Source: CALAGJ01 sp964293305
GTDB lineage: Bacteria; Bacteroidota; Bacteroidia; Chitinophagales; Chitinophagaceae
DNA length: 64,000 bases
Assembly: GCA_964293305.1 (NCBI GenBank)
Contig: CAXYYO010000006.1
Coordinates: forward strand, 1 to 64,000
Reading direction: 5' to 3'
A program made the translations under genes and the position numbers. Shown here piece after piece: positions 35,359 to 44,541 of the stretch. A model generated the notes under the pieces. It was not told the DNA's origin and did no database searches. It saw only the letters and a list, made by a program, of their open reading frames with translations. The first letter of the stretch is position 1. Every line of letters begins with the position of its first letter.

Positions 35359-36111
35359 TTGTCAGTCTCCATAAAGTCCATAAGAAGCAAAGCCCTTATT
35401 GTTTTGGACAGTTGCACCAGTACCAATAACTATGCCATGCAAATGGTACATAATGGCATTACTGAGAATGGTTTGGCCATATTATCCTCATTTCAAACCG
35501 CAGGTAAAGGACAACAGAAAAAAAGCTGGCATAGTAAACATGATGAAAGTATTTTACTGTCAGTCATTGTAGATGCAAGAGAAATGGCTGCTGACAATAT
35601 TTTTCTGCTTTCTATGAGTATAGCTGCAGCATGCGCACAATTCTTTAGAGATCATACTGGAGCTACCGCTTATATAAAATGGCCCAATGATATTTATTGC
35701 AATGACAAAAAGGCCGCAGGTATTTTAATAGAACCAATTATACGTGGAAGTGTCTGTCAGTATGCCATAGTGGGTGTGGGTATGAATATTAATCAGCAAA
35801 AATTTGAAGAAGGGTTGGATCATGCCGTTTCTATGTTTATGATAAGAGAAATAAAACAAAATATCATTGAATTGACCAAAGAGTTGCAAAATACAATTAT
35901 GGAATCAGTAAACTTTTGTTTTGCCTTTCCTGAAAAAGTAGTAGATCTATATAATACAATGCTTTATAAAAGGAATGATTTTGCACTTTTTACTATTGAC
36001 CAAAAAAGTACAGCACATAAAGTGGTTGGCGTAAATAAAAAGGGGGAAATCATATTAGATAATGAAAACAGTTTTTACAAGTATGGAGAAGCAACATGGA
36101 TAATACATTAA
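35359..36111 (+). CDS. birA: Biotin--[acetyl-CoA-carboxylase] ligase
   Basis: Protein of 250 residues of the monofunctional type, lacking the N-terminal DNA-binding domain of E. coli BirA. DSCTSTNNYAMQMV, SSFQTAGKGQQKKSWHS (biotinyl-AMP loop) and IKWPNDIYCNDKKAAGILIEP are conserved; the family's GRGRxxR loop is GKGQQKKSW here. It attaches biotin to carboxylase carrier protein. The start is a TTG; no ATG is available before the conserved DSCTSTN block. Confidence 0.92.
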   Translation: MSVSIKSIRSKALIVLDSCTSTNNYAMQMVHNGITENGLAILSSFQTAGKGQQKKSWHSKHDESILLSVIVDAREMAADNIFLLSMSIAAACAQFFRDHTGATAYIKWPNDIYCNDKKAAGILIEPIIRGSVCQYAIVGVGMNINQQKFEEGLDHAVSMFMIREIKQNIIELTKELQNTIMESVNFCFAFPEKVVDLYNTMLYKRNDFALFTIDQKSTAHKVVGVNKKGEIILDNENSFYKYGEATWIIH

Positions 36112-36221
36112 AAAAAATGCATTTCCTGCCCATCCGCTTATTCAATTCCAACTTATTTTTTACGAATAACTGATCGAAAACAAATAACTGTTAGTTTTAA
36201 AGCTTAAATTTTTAAATATAA

Positions 36222-38129
36222 ATGAAAAAGCAATTACTCACATTCAGTTTTCTCTGTGTTAGCGCAGGATTGATGGCTCAAGCTAATCTTAAAAAAATGA
36301 TTAGTACAGTTCAAGGTATTTCAGTTTATCACACAAATTTTAGTGAAGCAAAGCCCGTATTAATAGACAATGCTGCTGCTATGTTTGGTTTATCATCATC
36401 AACCAAACTAATCCTCAAAGAAACAATGAAGGATGAAATCAATAATGTTCATTATCGTATGCAACAAACTTATGATGGCATACCTGTTGAAAATGCTATG
36501 TATATTTTACATACACAAAACAGTAAACTTAATGCAGCTACCGGATTTATCATTACAGACTTTACACCTGATATGAGTATGCGTAAAAAAGTTTCAGTAT
36601 CTCAATCTGATGCCATTAAAATTGCCATCAGACATACCAATGCCGAAACTTATATGTGGCAAATAGAATCTGCCGAGGCAGAGCTTAAATCAAATCCAAA
36701 AAATGGCATAAACACATATTACCCCAAAGCAGAAAAAGTATGGTATAATTCAGGCGACCAACTCAATCCATCCGCATTGAGACTGGCTTATAAGATAGAT
36801 ATTTATAGTGCAAAACCATTTGCCCGTGCATATTACTATATTGATGCACAAAACGGCACTGTGCTAGGCAAGGAAGATATCCTAAATACCAGCGATGCTG
36901 TTGGCACTGCCACCACCGTTTATTGCGGAAACCGCACCATACATTCTGATAAAATGAGTAATGGCAAATACAGACTTCGTGACTATAGCCGTGGAGGTGG
37001 TGTAGTAACACTAACCGGAGGTCTTTTTTCAAGTGGTAAAGATTATGTCAGCAATTCAAATAACTGGAGTTTAAGTATGCCAGCCAGAAATGCATTGGAT
37101 GCACATTGGGGTGTGGAGCAAACTTATGATTATTACAAACAAAAATTCAATCGGAATAGTTATGACAATCAGGGAAGCGAACTAAAAAGTTATGTGAATT
37201 ATTGGCTATTTACACTTATTCCAAATGCAAGTTGGGATGGTAATTCCATGCAATATGGACAAAAACTTGGAAGCAGTCAGGGTGTAACAGCTATTGATGT
37301 AACCGGACATGAATTGACGCATGGAGTAACACAAAGTACTAGCGATTTGAATTATAGTGGAGAAACTGGCGGTATGAATGAAGCCATGAGTGATATTTTT
37401 GGAAAATGTGTGCAGTTTTTTGCACGCCCCGATGATATTAATTGGCAGGTAGGAAATGAAATGAGCTGGGTTATACGAGATATGGCCAATCCAAACGCTT
37501 TTCAACAACCAGACACTTATAATGGTACTTATTGGAAATCCAATGCAGACGTGCATGTATTAAGTGGAGTAGGAAATTATTTCTTTTACTTATTGGTGAA
37601 TGGTGGATCAGGAAAAAATGATCTCAATAATAATTATACCGTTTCAAGTATTGGTATTGATAAAGCAGCAGCAATTGCATATCGTACTAACACAATATAT
37701 CTTACTCCAACTTCAAAATATGCAGACTGGCGCACAGCTTGTATCAATGCAGCTACAGATTTGTATGGTGCTTCATCCAATGAAGTTACACAGGTTAAAA
37801 ATGCATGGTATGCTGTGGGTGTGGGAGCTGCTGCTGCAAAAGTAAGTTCACCTACTTTTAGCATCAATCAGTATTTATTACAACCCAATCCAGTACCGGG
37901 CAATCAATCTGTCATTCGTTTTACGGTAAATACTCCTGGAAGCATTTCCATGCAGATTACAGATAGAAATGGGAATGTATTAGTACAAAAAGCAGTAGGA
38001 TATTTTGAAGCAGGTACTCATACATACACCATAACTGCATTAGACAAACTGCATACTGGAAGTTACTATGTTGTTTTATCAAATAATAATCAACCTCAAG
38101 GTAGAGCAGAAATGATGGTCGTACATTAG
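36222..38129 (+). CDS. Secreted M4 (thermolysin-like) metallopeptidase with type IX sorting domain
   Basis: Protein of 635 residues: signal peptide (to about residue 20), FTP/PepSY propeptide (about 40-215), M4 catalytic domain with zinc motif HELTH near residue 363 and third ligand in GGMNEAMSD, then helical C-terminal part (GVGNYFFYLLVNGG, with histidine HVLSGVGN). The last 80 residues (YLLQPNPVPGNQSVIRFTV to end) form a type IX secretion sorting domain. It should be an extracellular, propeptide-controlled protease. A terminator lies 24 bp behind. Confidence 0.95.
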   Translation: MKKQLLTFSFLCVSAGLMAQANLKKMISTVQGISVYHTNFSEAKPVLIDNAAAMFGLSSSTKLILKETMKDEINNVHYRMQQTYDGIPVENAMYILHTQNSKLNAATGFIITDFTPDMSMRKKVSVSQSDAIKIAIRHTNAETYMWQIESAEAELKSNPKNGINTYYPKAEKVWYNSGDQLNPSALRLAYKIDIYSAKPFARAYYYIDAQNGTVLGKEDILNTSDAVGTATTVYCGNRTIHSDKMSNGKYRLRDYSRGGGVVTLTGGLFSSGKDYVSNSNNWSLSMPARNALDAHWGVEQTYDYYKQKFNRNSYDNQGSELKSYVNYWLFTLIPNASWDGNSMQYGQKLGSSQGVTAIDVTGHELTHGVTQSTSDLNYSGETGGMNEAMSDIFGKCVQFFARPDDINWQVGNEMSWVIRDMANPNAFQQPDTYNGTYWKSNADVHVLSGVGNYFFYLLVNGGSGKNDLNNNYTVSSIGIDKAAAIAYRTNTIYLTPTSKYADWRTACINAATDLYGASSNEVTQVKNAWYAVGVGAAAAKVSSPTFSINQYLLQPNPVPGNQSVIRFTVNTPGSISMQITDRNGNVLVQKAVGYFEAGTHTYTITALDKLHTGSYYVVLSNNNQPQGRAEMMVVH

Positions 38130-38152
38130 AATTGATACTTATCTAATTATAT

Positions 38153-38182
38153 AATCCGGTACTACAGTGCCGGATTTTTATT
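38153..38182 (+). terminator. Terminator after the M4 protease gene
   Basis: AATCCGG / CCGGATT with a 10-nt loop, followed by TTTATTTTTT, 24 bp after the stop codon. Confidence 0.75.
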
Positions 38183-38199
38183 TTTTAGGAATATCATTA

Positions 38200-38240
38200 A
38201 ACCCAGATGATGCAGTTGAATTTTATTACAAAGCCAACTA
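38200..38240. repeat. Partial MITE-like repeat, copy R5
   Basis: AACCCAGATGATGCAGTTGA plus ATTTTATTACAAAGCC matches the terminal 40 bp of R2 in reverse orientation. The rest of the element is not recognisable, so it is a solo end or decayed copy. Confidence 0.45.
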
Positions 38241-38281
38241 CATAACACGAACTGTTTAAGCAAACAATTTTAACTGCTTAC

Positions 38282-38320
38282 ATCCCGTCATCCATCAACC
38301 GATGATGGGATTTTTTTTTC
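38282..38320 (+). terminator. Second strong hairpin with T-tract
   Basis: ATCCCGTCATC / GATGATGGGAT (11 bp, one G-T pair, 8-nt loop) followed by nine T. It is 150 bp beyond the M4 stop and behind the first terminator, so it may belong to the decayed repeat or to a lost gene. Confidence 0.55.
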
Positions 38321-38531
38321 CTTTAAATTATTTTGATAGGGGTAGATTAAATTTTTCTAACAAAACTTATTATACTGTACGAGCAAATATGCTGTTCATG
38401 GACCATTGGTAATCCTATAACAAAAATCTTCATACTTGATTTAAAAATTCGACTTACTTTTTTACATATTATCGCTACAAATTCTATTAAATACCATCTC
38501 AAATTTGATCAATATTTCTACAATATTTTTT

Positions 38532-38906
38532 TTATTTCAATACATTAATGTTAAAAACATTATTGCCTTGCAAAATGATTAAAGAATAAGTGCCAGCGGG
38601 CAATAATTTTAAATCAGACACAACAATATTATTAGTACCAGTTCTAAGTATTGCTGTTTGAGATTTCACCAATCGTCCATTCATATCAGACAAATAAAAC
38701 TGAACAGCTTCGTTGAATGATGCAGTACATTGTACTGTAAATGAATGAATAAAAGGTTTGTCAAAAATTGCGTATTCTGTTTTTATCTCATTGCTAATAG
38801 AAGCAATACCAGAATAATTACTTGTGCCATCTTAATTGACCCACTGAATACGATAAAAATAAATGGGGCTTTGTGCATTTAAAAAAATATCAGTAAATCC
38901 ATAAGC
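38532..38906 (-). pseudogene. Remnant of a type IX-secreted protein C-terminus
   Basis: Minus-strand reading gives 124 codons ending KLLPAGTYSLIILQGNNVFNINVLK then TAA (38532-38534). It resembles a fibronectin-III-like end (SPIYFYRIQWVN, DGTSNYSGI) followed by a type A sorting domain (FTVQC, VQFYLSDMNGRLVKS, LPAGTYSLII). A TAA interrupts it at 38832-38834 and a TGA bounds it at 38907-38909; no start codon or upstream domain remains. The rest of 38130-39005 has no other gene. Confidence 0.75.
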
Positions 38907-39005
38907 TCATCGTTTTACGCATTTGCTAGGATTTCAAAAGTAATTATAGGGTTTAATTTATCCGATAATACATCCATTCACCTACAATAATTATTTTTAC
39001 AGCCC

Positions 39006-40850
39006 ATGCCAGATATCATCAATTTGTTGCCAGATAATATTGCCAATCAAATTGCTGCCGGTGAAGTTATACAAAGGCCCGCCAGTGCAGTAAAAGAATT
39101 ATTGGAAAATGCAGTAGATGCAGGTGCTACTCATATACAACTTATAGTGGCTGAAGCTGGCAAGAGATTAGTACAAGTAATTGACAATGGCAAAGGGATG
39201 AGTGAAACCGATGCCCGTATGAGTTTTGAAAGGCATGCCACCAGTAAAATTAGCCAGATAGATGATTTATTTCATATCAAAACAATGGGTTTTAGAGGTG
39301 AGGCATTGGCTTCTATTGCTGCTGTGGCCCGGGTTGAATTAAAAACTCGTCGTGCAGAGGACTCATTAGGCAGTTCACTTGAAATTGAAAACAGCGAAGT
39401 ACTTATTCAAGAGCCTTGCAATAGCCCTATAGGTACCAGCATCAGCATGAAAAATCTATTTTTTAATGTGCCCGCCCGCAGAAACTTTCTGAAAAGTAAT
39501 AATGCTGAACTCAGACATATCAATGATGAATTTATTCGTGTGGCTCTTGCATTTCCTGAAATAAAATTTGATTGCTGGCATAATGATACGCATACTTTTC
39601 ATTTAGAAGCAGGCAGCCATAAACAACGCTTTGTACAATTACTGGGCAATACCTACAATGCAAAATTGGTATCTATAAGAGAGCAGACAGACTATATGGA
39701 TATTTATGGATTTGTTGGCAAACCGGAAGCTGCTCGTAAAACACGCTCTGAACAATATTTTTTTGTAAATAACCGCTTCATCCGTAGTGCTTATTTGAGT
39801 CATGCTGTAAGTGCTGCATTTGAAAATCTACTGCCAAAAGATAGTTATCCCATCTATGCATTGTATGTTGAACTTGATCCTGCTCAGATTGATATCAATG
39901 TACATCCTACTAAGCAGGAAATAAAATTTGAAGATGAAAAAATTATTTATTCATTTATAAAAGCAGCAGTACGCCATGCATTGGCACAATATAGTGTAGC
40001 ACCTTCTTTGGATTTCTCACTGAATGTAGGTATACAGCAAAGCAATGCCATCAGCCAGCCCATAACAGAAAGTAAAAAAGAAGCTACAAAATCTGGTAGT
40101 TTGTATCAAGACTTTACCCAAAAAAATGTGGCCCATAAAATTAATCCTACCGAAGGCGCTGAACTAAAGCAATGGAAATCATTTTATGAAAGACCATTGC
40201 AGGAGGCCACAACAATAAAAGATTCAGATACCATAGAAAGCAGACCTAGTTTATATGCAACAGCATCTACAAAAACCCTTGAGCCAGAGGCACAGCTCCT
40301 ACAAATACAACTCACTTATATAGCTGCACCTTATGGCAGCGGATATTTATTGGTACATCAGCAGCATGCACATGAGCGTATAATTTATGAAAAATTATCA
40401 AAAGCCACACAGGCTTATCCCATAGCCACTCGCCAAAGTTTATTTCCTATAACCATTGAATGTAGTATGCCTGATGCCGCACTCATGCAGGATTTGTTAC
40501 CAGAGTTGGAATACCTCGGTTATAAGATAGAACCTTTTGGTGGCAATAGTTTTATTGTACAGGGTACTCCTGCAGATATACCAGCAGGCAATGAAAAAAA
40601 CAGCATCGAATTATTACTGGAGCAGTATAAACATTTTAGTACAACACTTCAGTTTGAACCTCGTGAAAAACTATTGCGCTGCCTTGCCCGTCAGCAAGCT
40701 ATAAAAGCAGGACAGAAGCTCAGCATTACAGAAATGCATCAACTCATCAATGATCTGTTTGCTTGCCAGACGCCCGGTAGTTCCCCCTCCGGATTGCCAG
40801 CATTTATAACATATAATGAAGAAGATTTGATGGACTTATTTGGAAAATAA
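39006..40850 (+). CDS. mutL: DNA mismatch repair protein MutL
   Basis: Protein of 614 residues. The N-terminal GHKL ATPase is intact (ELLENAVDAGATHIQLIV, DNGKGM, TMGFRGEALASIAAV, FFNVPARRNFLKS). It couples MutS recognition to strand removal. In the C-terminal dimerisation domain the place of the endonuclease motif DQHAx2Ex4E reads HQQHAHERIIYE (about 451-462), so the leading aspartate is missing. A -7-like TATTTTTA ends 6 nt before the ATG. Confidence 0.95.
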   Translation: MPDIINLLPDNIANQIAAGEVIQRPASAVKELLENAVDAGATHIQLIVAEAGKRLVQVIDNGKGMSETDARMSFERHATSKISQIDDLFHIKTMGFRGEALASIAAVARVELKTRRAEDSLGSSLEIENSEVLIQEPCNSPIGTSISMKNLFFNVPARRNFLKSNNAELRHINDEFIRVALAFPEIKFDCWHNDTHTFHLEAGSHKQRFVQLLGNTYNAKLVSIREQTDYMDIYGFVGKPEAARKTRSEQYFFVNNRFIRSAYLSHAVSAAFENLLPKDSYPIYALYVELDPAQIDINVHPTKQEIKFEDEKIIYSFIKAAVRHALAQYSVAPSLDFSLNVGIQQSNAISQPITESKKEATKSGSLYQDFTQKNVAHKINPTEGAELKQWKSFYERPLQEATTIKDSDTIESRPSLYATASTKTLEPEAQLLQIQLTYIAAPYGSGYLLVHQQHAHERIIYEKLSKATQAYPIATRQSLFPITIECSMPDAALMQDLLPELEYLGYKIEPFGGNSFIVQGTPADIPAGNEKNSIELLLEQYKHFSTTLQFEPREKLLRCLARQQAIKAGQKLSITEMHQLINDLFACQTPGSSPSGLPAFITYNEEDLMDLFGK

Positions 40851-41098
40851 TTAAGGTCTAATATTTCATTTGGAGCAATTTATTTTTATATTCCCTTCGG
40901 GAAATGTATAAGAGATCAATAGCATTTAAAGTCTAATAAATAATAACAAATAGACTGATATGGCAAACCATAATTGATTTGAAGAATGTATCCATGAAAG
41001 CATATACTAAATACATTTTTTCTTTGAAAAACAATAAGACTATTCGCTATTACTTGAATATGAGTTATTGAACCTTAAAAAATTACCATACCTCTACC

Positions 41099-41128
41099 AA
41101 AATAGGCTACCTATTGGCAGCCTATTTT
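41099..41128 (-). terminator. Hairpin at the end of rtcB
   Basis: AAAATAGGCT / AGCCTATTTT (10 bp, 10-nt loop) overlaps the rtcB stop codon. The U-run is only four, so termination is plausible but weak. 40851-41098 shows nothing further. Confidence 0.5.
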
Positions 41129-42575
41129 ATTCACCCACTACTTCGTTGCTTTTTGTGCGCCAGATTTTGTGTTTGGCACCATCCATCTTTACAATTTTTG
41201 GCGTAAATTTTCCAACGATATCTACCAAAGCTTGTTGCCCTTTCATGACTTCATGAATATCTTTGTAAGCAAATGGAGCTTCATCCAATCCACCGCCCAA
41301 AAGTTTTACTCCATGCTTTTTTAGTTCCTCTTTAAACTGTTTATCCGTAAAGGTCTGAATGGCTTTTGTACGACTCATTTTTCTTCCTGCGCCATGCGCT
41401 GCTGAGTTTAATGAAGCTTCAATACCTTTCCCTTTTACAATAACCCCTGGTGCAGTCATACTGCCAGGAATGATACCCAACACATCCATACCCGCTGGTG
41501 TGGCACCTTTACGATGTACAATTACTTCTTTATTATTCCATTTTTCCTTCCATGCAAAGTTGTGATGGTTCTCTACTATTGTAATTGGGTTTCGGCCCAA
41601 CTGTTTTGCAATTTTTTCATGAATAATGTGATGACAGGCACTTGCATAATCTCCTGCAAGATTCATCGCATTCCAATATTCTATACCTGCTTCTTCATCC
41701 AAGGATAGCCATGCAAGGTTCTTTGCTTCTTGTGGTAGCTGTCTTTTACTTATAGCAATCTTAGTATAGTGATTGGCAATATTTGCTCCCAATGCCCTTG
41801 AGCCGGAGTGAGATAATAATCCAATATAAACCCCGGCTTCCACACCAAGTATGGCATCCATTTCTGTAATCTCTACTACACCAAATTCTACAAAGTGATT
41901 ACCACTTCCCGAAGAGCCAAGTTGCTTCCAAGCCCTGCTATGAAGGCTTTTTAATAAGGGCAGTTGATAAAATAATTCATGCTCCATCACTTCGTGATTA
42001 CTAGCCACTTCAAACTGACCACCGCTTCCAAACAATGAAGCCTCATTGATTTCTCTTACATAAGAGGATTCTTTTTGAATCAATTCTTTTGGATCAATAT
42101 CAAAAATACTTAGACACATTCTGCATCCTATATCAACACCTACTCCATAGGGTATTACAGTGTTTGCTGTGGCCAATACACCACCTATTGGTAAGCCATA
42201 GCCACTATGCGCATCTGGCATAAGTGCTCCTGCTACACTGATAGGAAGCTTTGCCGCCTGATCCATTTGATGCATAGCTCCTTCATCAATATGTTCCTGT
42301 CCAAATACATTAAAATCAATACCCGTTTGATTTAATAAAATGCTCATACCTGCTGATTCAGATGGTGGAATTAGTTTTACGGCAATTGATTTTAAAATTT
42401 CATCAGTCAAATATTCTTCCGGCGTATTTAGTATTGATTTTAAAATATTAAATGCTGCCTCTTTTGTATGATGTTTATAATATTGCTCCATAACCTGCAT
42501 AGCCACACTTATAACAGGGCCTTCAGGCATTCCAATGGCCCTTAGTTCTTTTCCTGATATTTTTAATTTACTCAC
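41127..42575 (-). CDS. rtcB: RNA-splicing/repair ligase RtcB
   Basis: About 482 residues from a GTG at 42575 (SKLKISGKELRAIGMPEG). RtcB seals RNA 2',3'-cyclic- or 3'-phosphate ends to 5'-OH ends with GTP and Mn, as in tRNA repair. Visible are VGVDIGCRMC (metal Asp/Cys), SGSGNHFVEFG, LLSHSGSRALG, NHHNFAWKE and the guanylylated histidine in AAHGAGRKMSRTKA near residue 394. An earlier GTG (42626) lies inside a strong hairpin and is unlikely. It follows the slipin gene and a tRNA-like array; no RtcA or RtcR is nearby. Confidence 0.95.
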   Translation of the reverse strand: MSKLKISGKELRAIGMPEGPVISVAMQVMEQYYKHHTKEAAFNILKSILNTPEEYLTDEILKSIAVKLIPPSESAGMSILLNQTGIDFNVFGQEHIDEGAMHQMDQAAKLPISVAGALMPDAHSGYGLPIGGVLATANTVIPYGVGVDIGCRMCLSIFDIDPKELIQKESSYVREINEASLFGSGGQFEVASNHEVMEHELFYQLPLLKSLHSRAWKQLGSSGSGNHFVEFGVVEITEMDAILGVEAGVYIGLLSHSGSRALGANIANHYTKIAISKRQLPQEAKNLAWLSLDEEAGIEYWNAMNLAGDYASACHHIIHEKIAKQLGRNPITIVENHHNFAWKEKWNNKEVIVHRKGATPAGMDVLGIIPGSMTAPGVIVKGKGIEASLNSAAHGAGRKMSRTKAIQTFTDKQFKEELKKHGVKLLGGGLDEAPFAYKDIHEVMKGQQALVDIVGKFTPKIVKMDGAKHKIWRTKSNEVVGE

Positions 42576-42616
42576 TTTATAATGCTTTATTTTTTTAAAC
42601 TTGCTTGTTGTTAAAA

Positions 42617-42645
42617 CATCCGGCACCCAAACAGCACCGGATGTT
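42617..42645 (-). terminator. Hairpin between slipin and rtcB genes
   Basis: CATCCGGTGC / GTGCCGGATG (10 bp with two G-T pairs, 7-nt loop) followed on the minus strand by TTTTAAC. It may attenuate read-through from the slipin gene into rtcB, or protect the rtcB 5' end. Confidence 0.65.
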
Positions 42646-42648
42646 GAT

Positions 42649-43749
42649 TTATTTTGCTGTTACAAATATTTGTTTCAACTGCTCAATCAAAACTCCATTA
42701 CCATTTACACTGATATTGCTGATTTTTTCTGCAATCTTTTCAACATACTCCATCTCTTTCAGCTTCCATAACATGGCATTTTCTTTCATGAGTTTGGCAG
42801 TATTGAGTAAGCTACGAGTGCTGGCAGTTTCCTCACGCCGCATAATAGTATTTGCCTGCGCATTTTTTTCTGCTATCAACACTTTGTTCATGATATCTTT
42901 TACATCCCCCGGTAAAATAATATCACGAATACCAAAGCCCAAAACTTCTACACCAAGCATTTCAGCCTTTGATTTAACTTGATCTACAACAAATGGAACT
43001 AATGCATCTTTCTTTTCCAACAGTTCATCAAAGCTATATCCTGCAATGTATTCCCGCAGGGCAAATTGAAAAGCTACATATAATTGTTTTTCATATTCTT
43101 TATTTTTCAAAATAGCTTTCTCAATATCTGCCACCCTGTATTGTGCCTGTGCATTGATACGTAAAGCAGCTTTGTCTTTTGTCAAAATTTCCTGACCATT
43201 TATTTCTACTTGCTGTATCCGAGTATCCACTTTGGCAACTACTATTGCAATATTATTTTTCCACCAGTAGTATGTACCTGCTTGCAGTATTTCTACAAAT
43301 TTACCATCTACAAACAGTACTGCTTTTTCATGATTTTCTACAGTATAAGTTCTGATATATGGTACTAACAATTTGTGCTGTAATAAACTACGGTTTATAT
43401 TTTCAGTAATTTCAATTTTGCTGATATCTGCATATACAAATTCATAATGTATCATTCCTTTCCAGCATGCATACTGACCAGTGTTTAAAACATTTTTAAG
43501 TAACCCATTTTCGAATTGCAATGCAATGGCATTGTCCTTTACTTCTACTACATGCAATGCCTCTGCCAATGCAGCATCCTGAAGAAGGATATTTAATTCC
43601 ATTAATGTAACAAATGGTTTGTTTAATTCATACAACACTGCAGTTTCATTAAACCACAACCAGTAATTACCTTCTTTAAGCATTTTTTTGTACACGTCAT
43701 TTTTGAATACCAACGCTACTTGGTATGCGTACACTTGTAACCGTTTCAT
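42649..43749 (-). CDS. Slipin/SPFH (band 7) family protein
   Basis: Protein of 366 residues. The SPFH/band-7 domain is in the second half (about 125-290: VENHEKAVLFVDGKFVEILQAGTYYWWKNNIAIVVAKVDTRIQQVEINGQEILTKDKAALRINAQAQYRVADIEKAIL, VKSKAEMLGVEVLGFGIRDIILPGDVKDIMNKVLIAEKNAQANTIMRREETA), followed by a short helix. The first 110 residues are a divergent repeat of the same beta unit (VALVFKNDVYKKMLKEGNYWLWFNE). There is no clear N-terminal membrane helix, unusual for stomatins. It lies just upstream of rtcB and downstream of the tRNA-like array, same strand. Confidence 0.85.
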   Translation of the reverse strand: MKRLQVYAYQVALVFKNDVYKKMLKEGNYWLWFNETAVLYELNKPFVTLMELNILLQDAALAEALHVVEVKDNAIALQFENGLLKNVLNTGQYACWKGMIHYEFVYADISKIEITENINRSLLQHKLLVPYIRTYTVENHEKAVLFVDGKFVEILQAGTYYWWKNNIAIVVAKVDTRIQQVEINGQEILTKDKAALRINAQAQYRVADIEKAILKNKEYEKQLYVAFQFALREYIAGYSFDELLEKKDALVPFVVDQVKSKAEMLGVEVLGFGIRDIILPGDVKDIMNKVLIAEKNAQANTIMRREETASTRSLLNTAKLMKENAMLWKLKEMEYVEKIAEKISNISVNGNGVLIEQLKQIFVTAK

Positions 43750-44106
43750 AGTTTTATATTTCTATTATTAAAAACAAATTCTTTTAAAAGCCCGGTTTAC
43801 AACTACCATTTTTTTTTGCGGAGCAATATTTTGATGTTGTTGATTGTTTCAGTACGTTAAGAAATTGCAGTAAAAAAATCACTGGTCTTTCTGTTAGAAG
43901 TGAAATAAATTTCAACATCATACACATTGCCGCAGGCAGCAAAAAAAATTGTTGGTCTCTTTTTCACAGTTACTTAAAACGTATGAATCGGATGACTACC
44001 GGCAATTGTGGCCGGGCTTATATTTCACCATTTTTTTGGCAGTGGTGTACTGCACTACATCAAGCATCCCTCTTGCTTTGCATTACCATTTTGCTACCCT
44101 TTTTTT

Positions 44107-44169
44107 ATCAGGGACGGGAGTCGAACCCGCATGATTGCCTGTTACTCTAACCATCTGAGTTATCACGTA
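44107..44169 (-). pseudogene. tRNA-like fragment lacking the anticodon arm
   Basis: Minus strand shows TA-ACTC-AGATGGTTA-GAGT (a normal D-arm) and GCGGG-TTCGACT-CCCGT (a normal T-arm), but only 13 nt lie between them instead of about 23, so the anticodon stem-loop is missing. The acceptor strands do not pair. It is the last element of the array before the slipin gene. 43750-44106 holds only small GC hairpins and T-runs. Confidence 0.6.
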
Positions 44170-44262
44170 CAGTGAATGGGAATCGAACCCATGACACACA
44201 GGTTATGGTGGAAATTGCATATTGATGCATCAGCATACAGATAGCTACGGCGTCTGCACTAC
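44169..44262 (-). pseudogene. Degenerate or insertion-bearing tRNA-like element
   Basis: A clear T-arm (ATGGG-TTCGATT-CCCAT) is followed by TCACTGT, which can pair with GTAGTGC 5' to it (six pairs, two G-T). Between them are about 20 nt more than a normal tRNA holds, and no standard D-arm with GG. It abuts the preceding fragment directly. 44263-44409 has no further arm I trust. Confidence 0.45.
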
Positions 44263-44409
44263 AGTGTTTAAATACACATGCCAGGTTTACTATCAACATA
44301 CGGATTTCCATCTTGCCGTTGAGCAAGTTTTTGAGCTGAAATAATCAGCAATATGTTAACCAAATTTTGCAGTTAAAATTTATTAAATAGTCAACCGCAA
44401 AAAAGGTAT

Positions 44410-44541
44410 TTAATTCATCATCACTTCTCTTCTAAAACCAAGTACAGGTGTTCTTTGCTCTGCCTCTTCCCCAGTTCCAGGGTTTGAAATTTCTGCAATA
44501 GTCATTGGCTTTGTAATTTTCTCGGCAAGGCCGAAATGCAT
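44410..44541 (-). CDS. Small ORF of 43 codons inside the tRNA-like array
   Basis: Starts MHFGLAEKITKPMTIAEI and ends GFRREVMMN. A second ORF (44651, starting MGLVVMEFYSVPAPF) begins 7 nt after the Phe-type tRNA and would join this one in frame if the GGGG run near 44583 had one more G, giving a protein of about 79 residues. No family recognised. It could be a frameshifted gene, a sequencing error or chance. Confidence 0.3.
   Translation of the reverse strand: MHFGLAEKITKPMTIAEISNPGTGEEAEQRTPVLGFRREVMMN

Noticed and set aside
36763..37556. Long antisense open frames within the M4 protease and other genes
   Set aside because: They are shadows of well-supported genes in other frames, with no independent start signals or family matches.
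41008..41070. Short ORF (MKAYTKYIF...) between mutL and rtcB
   Set aside because: Twenty-odd codons, AT-rich, no promoter, terminator or family support.
43949..44134. Plus-strand ORF of 61 codons beside the slipin gene
   Set aside because: It runs antisense through the tRNA-like fragment, has no recognisable protein pattern and no promoter.
44147..44311. A 54-codon minus-strand ORF starting MEIRMLIVNL across the last two tRNA-like elements
   Set aside because: It reads through a clear T-arm and D-arm and has no family resemblance; most likely a chance open frame.
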